64,000 bases of DNA. Origin: Plasmodium malariae. Lineage: Eukaryota; Apicomplexa; Aconoidasida; Haemosporida; Plasmodiidae. This document shows, piece by piece, positions 1 through 12,491 of this stretch (position 1 is its first letter; every line of letters starts with the position of its first letter). The notes beneath the pieces were generated by a model, which was not told the DNA's origin, made no database searches, and saw only the letters and a program-made list of their open reading frames with translations. Location of the stretch: assembly GCF_900090045.1 (NCBI RefSeq), contig NW_021638327.1, positions 30,660 through 94,659 on the forward strand, in the 5' to 3' direction. The position numbers were made by a program, and so were the translations under genes.

Positions 1-312
1 TGTATATATATTTATATATTTTATACATTCTATATTTATAGAAACTCAATATTTCCAAATAATAGGAAACGAAGTATTTTTTTTTTTATTTATTATGAAA
101 TTTATTCTCAACAATTATATTTAATGAGTAAAATAAATGAAACAGTTTAATAACATATTTAGAATAATTATGAATAAATTTAAATTATTTTTTATTTAAA
201 TGAATTATATTTTTTATAAGTATGGTTAAGGTAAAATTTTTATAATACCTTATTAAATAAATTTTACTATCTATATGTGTTGTAAAATGTATTATGTTTT
301 ATGCATTTTGTT

Positions 313-1233
313 ATGTATTTACAAAGAAATAATATATTTTTAAATAAAATTTTCGGGCTTATTATTTTAATTTGGTTTTGCTGTTATATGAATGATACGG
401 TATGATAATATTATACAAGGAAACTTGAGGTATTCATATTGTTGGTATTTTTTTTTTATTAATATTACTTTTTATAGTAGAATTATTTATTCTCTTAAAT
501 AAGGAATATTTACTTTTTTCCTATTTTTAGAATATGTTCATCATGTCTTCGGATGAGTGCTATACACTTGATATAAATTTAATTAAAAGAACCTATAGGT
601 TTCTAGCTGAACTTAAAGGATGCAAATGTTCAGATATTGTTGTATTAAAAGAAGATATACCAAATTATGGATAATGTGAAAAGGCAGATTTGTGTAATAA
701 TAAAAAAGGGGGAATAGAAAAAAGAAAAGAACCTAATAAATCATTTAATAAAGAAAGATTCAGTATTCAGATTAGGAATTTCAATAAGTGAATGTTTGAT
801 AAAAAATATTTTCTTTTTGAAAAAAAATGAGTTAATAAAAAATATTATGAGGACTTTCAAGAGCAAAATAGAATAATTCGTGATATAGATTTTTAAAAAA
901 ATAAAATTTAAAACTTATACATTTGGAATTCTAGTTTTTTTTCCTTTTTTTTTTGGAATAGTATACCCCGTATTACAAGGATTAGATAATTTATGAATTC
1001 TACGGAATAATCTTTTAGGAATACTAGCTATTATTATAGGAGAAAAAACTGCTATATTCGAACCTTATATTTTTTCAGTATTTTTTAAACTACTTATAAT
1101 TATATTAGCTATCATAATTATAATATCAATACCTAAGATCTTAATAAATACTAAAAAATATAAAAAATATAAGTTGATAGATGACAAAATGAATATTAAG
1201 TGGTACGACTTTTTCTGTAACTTATTAATATGA
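313..1233 (+). pseudogene. fam-l/fam-m-like exported protein pseudogene (type B)
   Basis: Broken member of the fam-l/fam-m type of exported two-pass membrane proteins. Exon 1 (313-399, 87 nt) is intact: start MYLQRNN, then a hydrophobic core ending LIWFCCYMNDT, followed by a GTATGATAAT donor. The acceptor TATTTTTAG gives exon 2 from 531 in phase 0. Exon 2 reads TYRFLAELKG, a canonical RxLxE PEXEL motif with its Arg at residue 52. A TAA follows at 672-674 just after DIPNYG. More in-frame stops follow (TGA after NFNK, TGA after LFEKK, TAA near 895), with a frameshift before the first membrane segment. After it a new frame reads FGILVFFPFFFGIVYPVLQG and a second hydrophobic stretch, up to a TGA at 1231-1233. 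The FEKK and YEDFQEQNR residues place it with the 34.5 kb pseudogene. The family assignment is firm; the choice of fam-l or fam-m is not. Confidence 0.85.
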
Positions 1234-2179
1234 AGTAAGAACTATAATATCTTTAGATAAACACTCTTCGTAATCATAGCTATAAGTAAAATAATTTTAT
1301 AGATGCATGTGTATATATCATATCACGTATTTATGAAAAGTAATAAATTATGTTATTAATCTTTTTGGGGATCTGAAAGTTTTAATGATTTTCATTTCGT
1401 ATTATAAATTGTTGTTTCTGAATAATTAAATATCATTGCTTAATATATATATTTATTTAATAAAATAGATCTTTTTATAAAATATATATATTCTCGTTAG
1501 TATTACTATGTAATATAAAAATTAAGATAATTTCATGTGTATCCTCTAATAAATTATATTTTAAATGAAAAATGCTTATGTCCCATTTTTTATATTATTA
1601 TAGCCTAAAATGAATATTTGTGTATATATTAAGATAAATATATACTAAGTTTTATATTAAAAATAAATATGTATTTATTTGTATTTATTAAAGCAAAGTG
1701 AATGTATTGTACAAAATTGATATATATTTATATATATATATATATATAGCTAGAAAGTAAATTTTTAATTATATTTTAAACGTTTAATAATTTAAACTGA
1801 AAATTAAAGTGCAGAATATATACCTATATTACAAGAAATATAAAATTAAATGAAGACTATTTTTTATTAATAAATGCAAAAAAATATAAAAAATTCATAT
1901 ACATTAGATAATTGTATTGGTGGCATGAATTTTTTTACAAATGAATATATAAAATTATATTTTCTTTAAAATTGCTAAAATAAATTTATAGAATTAAATT
2001 TTTACAATGAATAATTGTTTCTCACTTTTTATTAGACTTAGATTAATTTATGAGATTGTTTTATGTATAATAATTTAAAACAGTTGTATTCTCCAAGGAA
2101 GCAGAATGAAATATGAAAACAATTTTACTAGTAATACAAATATATAATGGATTATAATATGAAATAGTAAGAGACATAA

Positions 2180-3017
2180 TTATTTTTGGCGTTTTTGGAT
2201 ATAGAGATACAAAATAAAAATCCCAATTAACGGAAAATACAGCAATGCAAAAATTATCACTGCTAAAGTAATAATAGGGAGAAAGGAAATTGCAGATCTT
2301 ATTGGATGTTTATGATCATGTTTTATACTAAAATTAATTTTATCTTTCTTAATAATACAATTACGTTTATTACTTGAGCTGATGTTGTCTAAAGATGAAT
2401 CATTCTCTGAGTATAACTTTTTTAAAGATTTGTGTAGGTTTTTATTGTTCTGAATATTATTATAATGTTTTAATGTAGAAGATTTTTCTTTTAAATTATG
2501 CTTAACGTTAGAAGCTCCAAGTTTTTGAGGTTTTATACGTGGCATAAAATAATTCAATTCTTCTTGATACGTATTATCATTGTATATTGATTCATTATCT
2601 TCTTCTTGAAAAAGGTTAATTTGCTTTAATGCATATGGTTTTTTTTCAAATGATGCAGTACTTTTTTCTTTTAAATCATATATTTTTTCTTTTAAACATT
2701 TATGTTTATCTTCCAGCGATGCTCTTATTTCACTGCTTAACAATCTGCTATATTTAATATTTATTATGTTATTTCTGTTCAATTCATTGTTCCGAGTTTT
2801 ATCGCAGATATTTGACTAAAAATATAAGTTCATATTAAATATTTAAAAAATGTATATTTATATATTATATGAATAAAATATTCCTCTCATGTAAAAACAT
2901 AAAATAAAAGAGAAAAAGGAAAAAATTTAAGTATAATAACTATGATACCTCGTCAGAATATTTGAATATCCATATTAGACCGGAAAAAATAAAGGCTCTA
3001 ATAAAAAAGATGATCAT
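2180..3017 (-). CDS. Plasmodium exported protein, unknown function (two exons, C-terminal membrane anchor)
   Basis: Spliced gene of about 234 residues. Exon 1 is 3017-2949 (69 nt, 23 codons), starts MIIFFIRAFIFSGLIW and ends SDE before a GTATCATAG donor. Exon 2 is 2815-2180, entered in phase 0 after TATTTTTAG, and begins SNICDKTRNNE. The hydrophobic first exon is a signal/anchor as in other exported Plasmodium proteins. SRLLSSE at residues ~46-52 looks like a relaxed PEXEL (RxL kept, acidic residue one place late). The middle is highly charged and low in hydrophobicity. One strong hydrophobic stretch at ~200-227 is followed by a short basic tail (IQKRQK). It is a paralogue of the gene at 48141-49008: both have a 69-nt exon 1, RLL-x-SE, and a shared block beginning LKHYNN and ending SLKK. 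Subfamily name not recognised. No disabling change is visible. Confidence 0.85.
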
Positions 3018-4310
3018 TTTAGTATTTTGTTTTATAATGGATATTTTTGAAGTTGTAAAAGATTATATAATATTTTACTAGATATATTTAATATTTTTCA
3101 AAAATAAATAAGTACACGAATAACTTGGAACTATACTCAACTATTTTCTATTTTGTCGATATAACAATTCTTTAGATTTATTTTTAAAATAAATATAAAT
3201 GTAGTACTTAATGAAGTACAATAAAAAAGTTATAATTAAAAAAAATATTTTCTTAAAAGCTATAATTAAAATAGTATTAATTAATATTATTCAAATAAAA
3301 CAAATAAATAAGTATTTAATGAGCACGTTACGGAAATAATTGTGTTAATATTATAATTTACCATACAAAATTTCATTTCGAAAAACAATTATATATTTAC
3401 ATACATAATATATATTGATAAAATATTGCTTTAATGAGGATATAATACGAGAAAAAATTCTAAAAATAAAATATGTATTAGAATATATTTAGAAAATATT
3501 CTTAGAACAGTTATATTTAGGTGTATTGTTAAAAAATATACTGTAAAATTTTTTTAGAAATTATCTACTATCTTGTAATTATTTTTGAAAATATTTTTTA
3601 TAAAAATTATTAATTAAAAAAGAGAGGAAATATATACAGCAGTAACAAAATTATAATATATTACACTTACATTTATATTATATATTATAGTATTATATTT
3701 TGATATAATTTGATATAACATAATTATTAAATGCTTAGTTGATAAAAAATATTATTATTTTACATATACTTAGTTATATATATATATTATATAAGATATA
3801 TGAAAATTTTATTTATTATAATAATTTCAATCTTGCTGTAATTTATGCGGATGATGTACATTTATATTTTAAATCAATAATTCCAATAATATAGTTATAA
3901 TAATGTATATTAAAACAATAATATTTGAGTGGTTATTATACCTTATTTTATAAAAGTTTCAATAATAAATAATATATTATAAATTGAAAAAAATAACAAT
4001 TAAATTAAAATTTGATTATTAAAAGTATACATTTTAATTTTTAACATTTTACTAGTATTATTTGCGTACATTATTTTTTTTTATTTCAAGTTGTTTTTTT
4101 TTATTCAGTAAGGTTATTTGTTTTGACTTAATACTATATTTATTTTTTCATTACGAAGACTACATTTAAAAATATTGGTAAAGTGGCATATTGTTTAAAT
4201 GTATTACAACAAAATCTTTGAATAATGATTTTTTATTAGATAAGATGAAAATTAGCAGAAAAAAAAAAAAGAGTATAATGAAAGAGTTTTATTTTGGATT
4301 TATATGAAAT
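3018..4310. repeat. Duplicated upstream flank, copy 1
   Basis: Sequence lying 5' of the minus-strand exported-protein gene. Diverged matches to 49009-50310 include ATTTTG-TTTATAATG-ATATTTT just beyond the start codon (near 3035 and 49020). They also include AAAGAGTTTTAT followed by GATTTATATGAAAT about 1.28 kb upstream (near 4285 and 50290). The near-identical distance in both copies supports an old segmental duplication carrying the gene and its 5' flank. Confidence 0.5.
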
Positions 4311-5544
4311 ATTTTATTTATTTATTATTATTTGTTTTTAGCTTTTGATATATGTTTACTATAACGTATATAAAATAATATTTATATTTTATAAAAAAAA
4401 TTTAAAAATAAAATTTTATAAAGTTAAAATTAAGAAGGCTTCAAAATAAAAGAACAAATAAAATTTCGAATTGTGCTATTATATGTAATGTGATGCTGAT
4501 GGACATGTTCACGATAAAAAAAAAAACTAAAAGAATATTTCCCATTTTACTTTATATTTATTTTATATATATATATATATAATTAATAAAAGAAATGTGA
4601 ATAAAATATTTGATATTATATATAACAAATTAATATCTATTCTTTTTTATTAAAGAAATTTATAATGTAAGTACTTATCTTTGCATAGTGGTAAGTAAAA
4701 AGAAAAAAAAGAATAAGTGTCATTGTTAATTTTTTAATTATTCTACGCTTACCATTTTATATTATTTTATTAAGTTTATGTATTTGTTAAATATAGAATA
4801 ATTAGTTTAATATTAAAAAAAAATAAAATTCACAGTTTTATGTATGTGAGTGTATTTCTTTATTTATAAAGAAGAAAAGGTAAAATAAAATAGAACAAAG
4901 AAGAAAATAACAAAATGGATACAATTATGCTTGATTTCTAAAATAGACATCTAAAAAGAAATCTTTTATTATGATCGTATGATATTTAAAATATATAAAA
5001 TAGTTATGATTAATATGTGTATTAAATAATTTAATTTTATTTATCATATAAATATTCTTTAAAAATATGAGTATTCCATGTAATAGTTACACCAGAAATA
5101 AGTAGAAAATGTTGATTAGTTGTATTATTTCGATGGATTAATCATTTTGTTTGTAGAGGAGTTATAACATTATACTATAATTACATCAAATATTAGTAGA
5201 AATAGTGATATCCTTGTATTTCAAAAATAATGGTTTAATTCTGAAAAAAAATAAAACAAAACAAAATAGACATGAAAATAAAATTTTTGAAATATATATA
5301 TTTTAATTTTAGCTGAAGTTATTTTTTATTTATGTTTTTTATTTTTTATGTATAAAGGTAATTTTTTTATTGCAGAAATTATGTATTATAAAAAATAAAC
5401 TTTCTAGTAAATTTTGGATTGGTTCCTACACTAATTTATATAGATTATATTAAAAATATATTAAGAGATATTAAGTAAAAATATAAAGAAATATTACTAT
5501 ATAATTATTGTATTTTTCTTCTTTATGTTATCATTTAAAACACA

Positions 5545-5585
<41 letters not shown>

Positions 5586-5977
5586 GTTAAATAATTAATA
5601 TCTATAAATTAAAATGTTAGAAGAGTTTAAATAAAGACTCTTAATTAAATAGAATTATGATCATAATAATGAACAGTTTCTTTTATACTAAATTTATGTG
5701 TAATATGGAAAAATGTCACGAAAAAAAAAATTAAGTTCTTTCTCATCATAAAAATTTATTAATTTGTTTATTGTATATGAAGTTGTCACTGTAATAATAA
5801 TATGACACAGTATAATTAACATATTCATACTTTGTTTTTTTCTTTTTGTTTATTATTTTTTTTTTTTTTTGCTGTTTTTTGCTTAATTTTTGTAAGAAGA
5901 ATCTTCTTATTATAAGGTAAAACACATTATGAATTTATAAAATATATTTTTAAGTCTTATTTTTATTTCCCAATTAG
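3018..5977. other. Intergenic AT-rich region; first ~1.3 kb duplicated at 49.0-50.3 kb
   Basis: I see no supportable gene. The part next to the minus-strand gene (3018 to about 4310) resembles the same relative stretch upstream of its paralogue at 49009-50310. The clearest match is GAGTTTTAT...GAATTTATATGAAAT-like sequence near 4280-4320 and near 50287-50320. The rest is homopolymer tracts, TA runs (for example 4561-4580 and 5552-5575) and short accidental ORFs. Confidence 0.6.
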
Positions 5978-6414
5978 AAAAATTATAAACTAGAGGAACA
6001 AAAGGAACTTTTGAATAGATTACAAAAATATTATATTAATAGAAAAATTCATGAGGGGAAATGAAGCAAAAAATGCAATTTTGAAAAAGCAGACATCTGA
6101 ATATATTTAATATGGAAATAGAGAAAACGAAGAAAAGGAAAAAAAAAAATAAATAGGAAAAATAAATCTACATTAGAAAAGATTATATAAAATAATAATT
6201 TAAAGAATATAGGACTAGTTAAATTAAAAGATATAAGGAAAAAATTAAATAAAAATATAAAAAATTAAAACACAAATTAAGTGCTGTAAATAGGAATAGA
6301 TTTATTACTGAAAAAATAAGTTATACTTTAAAATCCTTCAGCAAATATATTTTTAGAATTGTGCATTGGATATACCGTGCTATAAAGATGAAAATAAAAA
6401 AGACCAAAATTTAA
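5978..6414 (+). pseudogene. Degenerate coding relic, family not identified
   Basis: A purine-rich stretch with coding character and no long ORF. A possible acceptor (CCCAATTAG) is followed by KNYKLEEQKELLNRLQKYY, then stops, then LKNIGLVKLKDIRKKLN. A +1 change of frame leads to KLKHKLSAVNRNRF, SYTLKSFSKYIFRIVHWIY and a TAA at 6412-6414. The lysine-rich helical character with aromatic residues near the end resembles second exons of exported Plasmodium proteins. A possible hydrophobic exon 1 (FCCFLLNFCKKN) precedes a GTAAAA donor near 5930. I cannot name the family. It may be an old exported-protein pseudogene. Confidence 0.4.
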
Positions 6415-8355
6415 TTAAAATATTTATAATAAAATACATTTATGCGATTTACAAATATTACTTGCTGAATCACTTTTGATATTATTAATCCCTTCTCTTT
6501 GTTTCAAAAAGACACCTTATAAAGTTTTAATTTTTGCTAGTATATGCCATGTAACATTTACATAACTTTACTAAAACAGTAAAATAGGATGTCATCAAAA
6601 AGAAGAGTTAGCTTTATTTTTATGCGTAATATATTTCAGCAAAAAGTTATTTATTACATAGTTTAAAACAATATATAGTACTCTTACTAATAATACACCG
6701 TGGATGTATATTCAGAAAATATGTAACCATTATAAAATCACCAAGATATACTTAAATGTTTTGATATACCGTAAGATGATTGATGTGAATTATAAAATTT
6801 TAATATATTCTGATATATTATCTTCCTATTTGTTTTATATAATATTTTTTTAAACTGCGTAAATGATGTTATATTTATATATATGTATGCATTTAATAAT
6901 AATAATCATTTATTATATATATATTTATTTAGTAACAACTTAAATATATCGAGAATAAGCTTAAATCATTTATATATGATACGTATATTTGGATAAATAT
7001 GAGTAATTAATTTAAAATGCCGCGAATATTTTTATTGGATATAAAAATAAAAAAAAATATATAGGAAAAAATAAGAATTTATTTCATATGTAATGCATAA
7101 GTATAATATTAATTTTTAATTTATTTTTCAAAAGTCAGTTCTCGGATTATTTCTAAGAAAAAGTCAATATATATACATGTTAATTTAATTTTAGTAGTAA
7201 TTAAAAGTATGGAATTATTAATTTTGTGTAGTACTCTTCTTTTCCATTAAGTAGTAGGATACCATTATTTATTAATTTATTTTTTTATATAAGTAATTTT
7301 GATTTAATTATATTTTATAAATATTGCTATAATATGTATACTGAAGTAAATGAATGAAACAATAATTTCTTTTATTTTTATTGTTCATAAAATTATATAA
7401 ACCTATTTTCTAATTTAGGTTATTCTGATATTTGCACATATTATAAAAGTTATGATTTTTTTATTTTTTAATGCTTATATATATATATACATTTAATTAA
7501 AAGTAGTAGTAATTAGATACATTCACTTACAAGCATTACTTTTAGAAATAATGATATAATTTAAACTTTAATAAAAATTATAATTATCAAGAATAATTAT
7601 AGAAAAATAAAAAATCACTCTTTCTATACACTTGAAACATTTATTTTTACTTATGATATGTAGTATATTAGTAAAAAGTTTTTTGAAATATATAAAAGAT
7701 AATATAGGAATGAAAATGCCTATGTACTAACTAATGTAAATGCTATAAATAATATAATACATATAATTACAAGTAGTATTATTTTCTACAGTTATTATTA
7801 ATATTATAATACTGTTATAATAATCAATATTATATTAGCTATAAAATTTTTTTCCAAGTATAATGTATATAATATTATAAGTATTAATAAGAAAACATTT
7901 TTAATATTAGAAATTATGTTATTAATATGCATAGCAGTGTCTTATTTCAATTCTCTATACTATAACAATGAAATACATCAAAAAATTAAAAAATGATATA
8001 TATATATATATTTTATTATAAAAGTAATCAAAAAACAAGTTATTTAATTAATTTGTTATATTAAATAAATAAATAATGTATTTTGAATATTTTTCAATAT
8101 TTCAATTTATATTATTTTAGTAAATTTTAGTTTTTCGTATATAACATTAAGATAAATATTTTACATTATTTTTCCAAAGTTAATTTTCAGTCAATTCGTT
8201 GTAAAAAAACTAGTGTTATATATATTTTATTTCATTTTTATGTAAATAGAAAAAAGTTAAATAAATAATTATATTGTTATTTGTCATTAACAGTGTATTT
8301 TATTATTTCTAACTGATTATATAATTAATATATTACATTATTAAGATTATACAAC
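6415..8355. other. Intergenic AT-rich region upstream of the 8.4 kb fam pseudogene
   Basis: No gene seen. From about 7700 to 8355 the sequence shows diverged similarity to the 5' flanks of the fam genes at 30.8 and 39.4 kb, for example ATGTAAATGCTATAAATAAT near 7735 and AATAAGAAAACAT near 7885. It includes the conserved element at 7949-7965. Confidence 0.55.
7949..7965 (+). promoter_or_regulatory. Conserved fam upstream element, ~400 bp before exon 1
   Basis: AATTCTCTATACTATAAC lies about 405 bp before the position of the lost start codon at 8356. It matches the better-conserved copies at 30384, 34033 and 54259. Role unknown; the constant position suggests a promoter or 5'-leader element. 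Confidence 0.45.
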
Positions 8356-9386
8356 AAGAAACAAAATATTACGATACTTTTATTTATTAAAATTTTTGTG
8401 TTTATCCTTTCAACTTGGATATACCATTTTAACAATGATTTGGTATAATAATATTATTTAACCATATTTTACACATTCCTATATTTGATTTTTTATGTTT
8501 GTTAATAATATTTTTTTATGATGATATCATTTATCTTTAAATTACACATGTTATCTTCATTTTTTCAGTGTATGTATAATATATACTATAGGAATAAATG
8601 CATCCTATTAGAAAATTAGGTATAAGAAATTGTAGATTATTAGCAGAATGCAAGAGATATAATGATCCTTTTATTAGAGTTTTTATAGAAGATATACCAC
8701 ATAATGAAGCGTGCGAAAAAAAAGTTATATATTATAATAAAAAAGGCATTATGAAAAAGAAAAAACAAACGTATAGAAATACATTAAATTATGCTAGTGA
8801 GAACAAAAAGGCTACGAAAAATAAATATTGCATATTTGAAACAAAATAATATACTAATTTAGAGAAAAAAATATTTAAAGAACTAGACTATATGAATTTT
8901 CTTAAAAATAACAAAGCAGTGAGTGATAGGATTTATGAAAAAATAATATTTAAAAAGTGCGGACTACAGGTTCTTTTACCTTTCTTGATGTTTTTGTTTT
9001 TCTTGATAGTATTCATAGTAGAATTAGCATTAGTATAGTCAGGTAAAGATTGTTTATTGTCTTACTTGGGTTTGAAAAAATCTCATTTAGAAAAATTAGT
9101 AAATGAGAGTGAGGGAGCATTATATACATTTGTAAGTGTGTTGAAAAAGATAACTGATTTTTGGAAGTACTCGGAAATTTTGGATTCTTGGACAACATGT
9201 ACGTTGTGCAGTGGTAGAACACTTACTGATGCGTGCATATTAGGTCAAGTGTTCCGTATTTTAATATATATGGTACCGTTCGTTATATTAGGTATCACAA
9301 TTATATAGTGAGTTTTTCATTATCATAAAAACGTTAAGAAATATGAAAAAATTAAGTTAGGAAAAAGTAAAATATGTAGTAAATAA
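8356..9386 (+). pseudogene. fam-l/fam-m-like exported protein pseudogene (type A), start codon lost
   Basis: Type A member with several defects. Exon 1 ends at 8442 (ending FNNDL, then a GTATAATAATATTATTTAA intron head). Counting back the fixed 87 nt gives AAG at 8356 where relatives have ATG, and no in-frame ATG lies just upstream. The acceptor TTTTTTCAG at 8560-8568 leads into a degraded stretch out of frame with the rest. The main frame then reads GIRNCRLLAECKRYND (canonical RLLAE PEXEL), a lysine-rich spacer and KNKYCIFETK, where TAA (8847-8849) stops it. The same frame continues with NLEKKIFKELDYMNFLKNN, a first membrane segment, TAG (9036-9038), a long loop, a second membrane segment, TAG and TGA (9306-9311), and a FHYHKNVKKYEKIK tail to 9386. 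Unlike the intact type A genes it keeps Glu at the fifth PEXEL position. Confidence 0.88.
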
Positions 9387-12300
9387 TATGTCTCTTTTTA
9401 TAAAATCATTTCTAGTGTGGAATAATAAGAGTAACATATTTAGTTATATGCTTACTAAAAGTTCCTACAGTTTATTATTTTTTTATTTTTGTACACAGAT
9501 TCTCGTGATCTTTTTGGTAAACAAAGTAAGAAATTATGACTTAGTTTTTTTTGCAAATTAATATGTTTTAATACCTTGCATTTTATATTTTAAGATTTTT
9601 TTTCCGCATAATTAATTTTTTTTTTTAATAAATGTATTTGTATATTTAAATAGATATTTATAAAAAATAAATTTGCGTTAAAATTAATATATTTAAAAGG
9701 AATGTACATATAATTTTATTGAAGTCGTGTGCTCATATATAGTTGAAATACAAGAAATACTACATTCATAACATTATCCTTTCATATATTATTATTATTA
9801 TTAGTTAATTAGGAAAATGCGTTGTGTGTTTTATATTAAAAATAAATGTGTCTTGTTTTGTATTTAATGGAACTACAGTCATGTATTTTGCTGTATTCTT
9901 ATACATATAAATATATTATTTTTTTTAATATAAAAAACTTAATTATTTTTCTGTAAATAATATTTTACGAGAAATACATCATGAAATATATTTGTTGTAA
10001 AATTATTTTTTATATAAACTTACCTCTTTTTTTTTTTTGAAATCTTATGTGAAGTTATAAATATATGATAAAATAATGTCCTTTACGTATATATATATTA
10101 TTCATAATATTTTAACGAATTAGTATTTCTAAATCTTTAAAATTAAATTAGGACTTAAAAACATTTACTATGCTATTATTATGCTTAATTGTAATGTTAG
10201 TTTAATTTTAGTAGAATGAATTAAATATATATATATTGAAAATTTATTAATATACATTATATATTTTTTATTTTTACAACAATAAAATTTTAAATTAATT
10301 AATAAAATGAACTTGTATATTAATATATAATGTTTCGTAATTTATTCCTTTTTTTATCTTTGATTTTTTATGGTTATGCGCCTATAAAAATGTATTATAT
10401 ATCTATATAAATAAAATTTTTCACTATGTGTAATGAGAATCAATATGTTCTTTTGTGAAATAATGGAATGATAAGTAGATAAATATATATACCTAAGTTA
10501 TATTTTTTGATCTTATTTATAAATATATAGTCTATAGTGTTAACATCATTTTAAGGATATCAAAATATACATATAGTTTGAAATAACTAGTAATTTCTTC
10601 AATAAATTAAGATAATTTAAAAAAAAAAAAGAAAGTGAAAAAATGAATTATATTTTTTGGTAATTTATAAGTACGTAATGCTATTTCACTTTTTTAGAGA
10701 AGTTTTAATAAAATATATAAAAAAGGTTACTATATTTTTTTAATAATGTTCAACTAAATAGACGTAATATATAAGGTTCAAATGCAGCTGTTTTTAGAGT
10801 AATTTTCATTATTAAATTTGGTTCTTTATAGATTCATATGAGCGTGATAATATTAATACATGTTTTAGTAATAATATTTACATAAATATTAAATAGTATT
10901 ATTTAATCAATTATATAACACATAGATATATTTTTCTTGTAGAAGAGTACTTAGAAATTAAGAAAATGAGACCCTCATATTTGAAAAACATTGTATTCAC
11001 TAAATGAATTTGTTGCAGTGAGATTTTTAATTGAACGTATATATTTTTTTTTTTTTGTTACTATTCATTATTATTATATTTTAATGAAATATTTCTTCCA
11101 TAAATATTATATATATATTTTATAATTCTACTTTATATTTTTTTTTTCTTTTATGATGTGTTTTAATATTATTTTGTTTATAATAATTCTTTATTTATTA
11201 GTAGCTGCATTGTAATCTAAAAAGAATAAAAAAAATAAAATATAAAATACCTTACTTATATTAAGATAAATATTTATTATATAAAAATTTTAAACATTCA
11301 TGTGGTTTAAAAATATATTTGTAATTTATTTATTTATAGAAAAACAATACAATATAAATTATTTCTATATTTTTTCATCAAAGAAAATACTAAATCTTTC
11401 ATATACCAATTTTCAATTTTTTTTTATTTATTCTTTTGTATATCACAAAATTATATTGTTAATGTTACATTTATTTGTAATATTAAATTGCTACAAATAT
11501 TTCTGAAATTATCGGATTTTACAAAATTGTTTTATATGCTAATTTTATTTTTATCTTCGTTTTGTTTTTTTTCTGATATATTAATATTTTTCAAAATATA
11601 TATTTCTTTACATTTTTAAAAGAAGAAAAAAAAAAAAAAAAAAAAAAAGCTAATTTGTACATTTTTAAAATTTACACTAGATAGAAATAAATTTCATTTG
11701 GAATTAGATACAAATTTTACAATTGTAAAAATTATTATACAAAAATAGAATAATTATTATGGTACTTTTAAAAATATATACATAATTTCATAGACTTTTT
11801 AATAACTAAAAATTTTATTTTCTTAATATATAAAAATTTATATAAGAAAAAATTGTAGTTAAATAACAATGAATATACGATAAAATAAAAATATTTTTTC
11901 CTATCTTCATATTTTTTTTCTATTATTTTTACGGTAATAATAATCAATTTATTTAACTAGAAGGTGAAGTAACACAAAAAAACATGTATAAAATAAGAAT
12001 TATTTCTTAGAAGGAACACAAAAATTCATAATTATTGTATGAACATATATTAGTATATATTTTCTACGTACAGTTCTTTCTTTTGTATGAATGAAAAAAT
12101 GTTATCACTGAATAAATAATATTTGTTTTCATATCATCTTAATAATTTTCTTCTTATTATATTTTTTTTTTTTAAACTAATTTATAAAATAAAATTTAAT
12201 CTCTTTGCTATTAAATAATTTATTTAAATATTATGTACAATTATCATTTATTTTTATTCAATTTTATTTCTATAATAATCTATATTGAAATTGTTCTAAA

Positions 12301-12491
12301 TTTTAAAATTTTTTTTTGTTTGTGAAAAATAAATGAAGTAAATATATAATAATTCATTTTATAAAATTTAAAATAAATTAAATAAATGAAAAAAAATAAA
12401 ATATGAATGGCTTCTTTTATCATTTTCAATATATAAAACTATAGTTATTTTTTGTATTAGTTAATATATAATAAAACTAATGATGTATACA
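9387..12491. other. Intergenic AT-rich region
   Basis: No supportable gene. The first ~1 kb is diverged 3'-flank sequence shared with the other type A genes, including the element at 9844 and a stretch near 10140-10260 that resembles 32500-32610. ORFs here such as 11300-11506 are Phe/Ile/Tyr-rich and track T runs. A poly-A tract lies near 11630-11648. Confidence 0.6.
9844..9858 (+). other. Conserved 3'-flank element
   Basis: AAATGTGTCTTGTTTTG lies about 460 bp after the pseudogene stop. It matches copies at 13793, 32232, 56105 and 61131, all 430-500 bp downstream of a family stop codon. It may be part of the 3' UTR or polyadenylation region, or simply conserved duplicated flank. Confidence 0.45.

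Noticed and set aside
9013..9222. Minus-strand ORF of 69 codons
   Set aside because: It is antisense to the second exon of the 8.4 kb fam pseudogene and has no features of its own.
11300..11506. Plus-strand ORF of 68 codons
   Set aside because: Low-complexity Phe/Ile/Tyr sequence from T-rich DNA; no homologue in the window.
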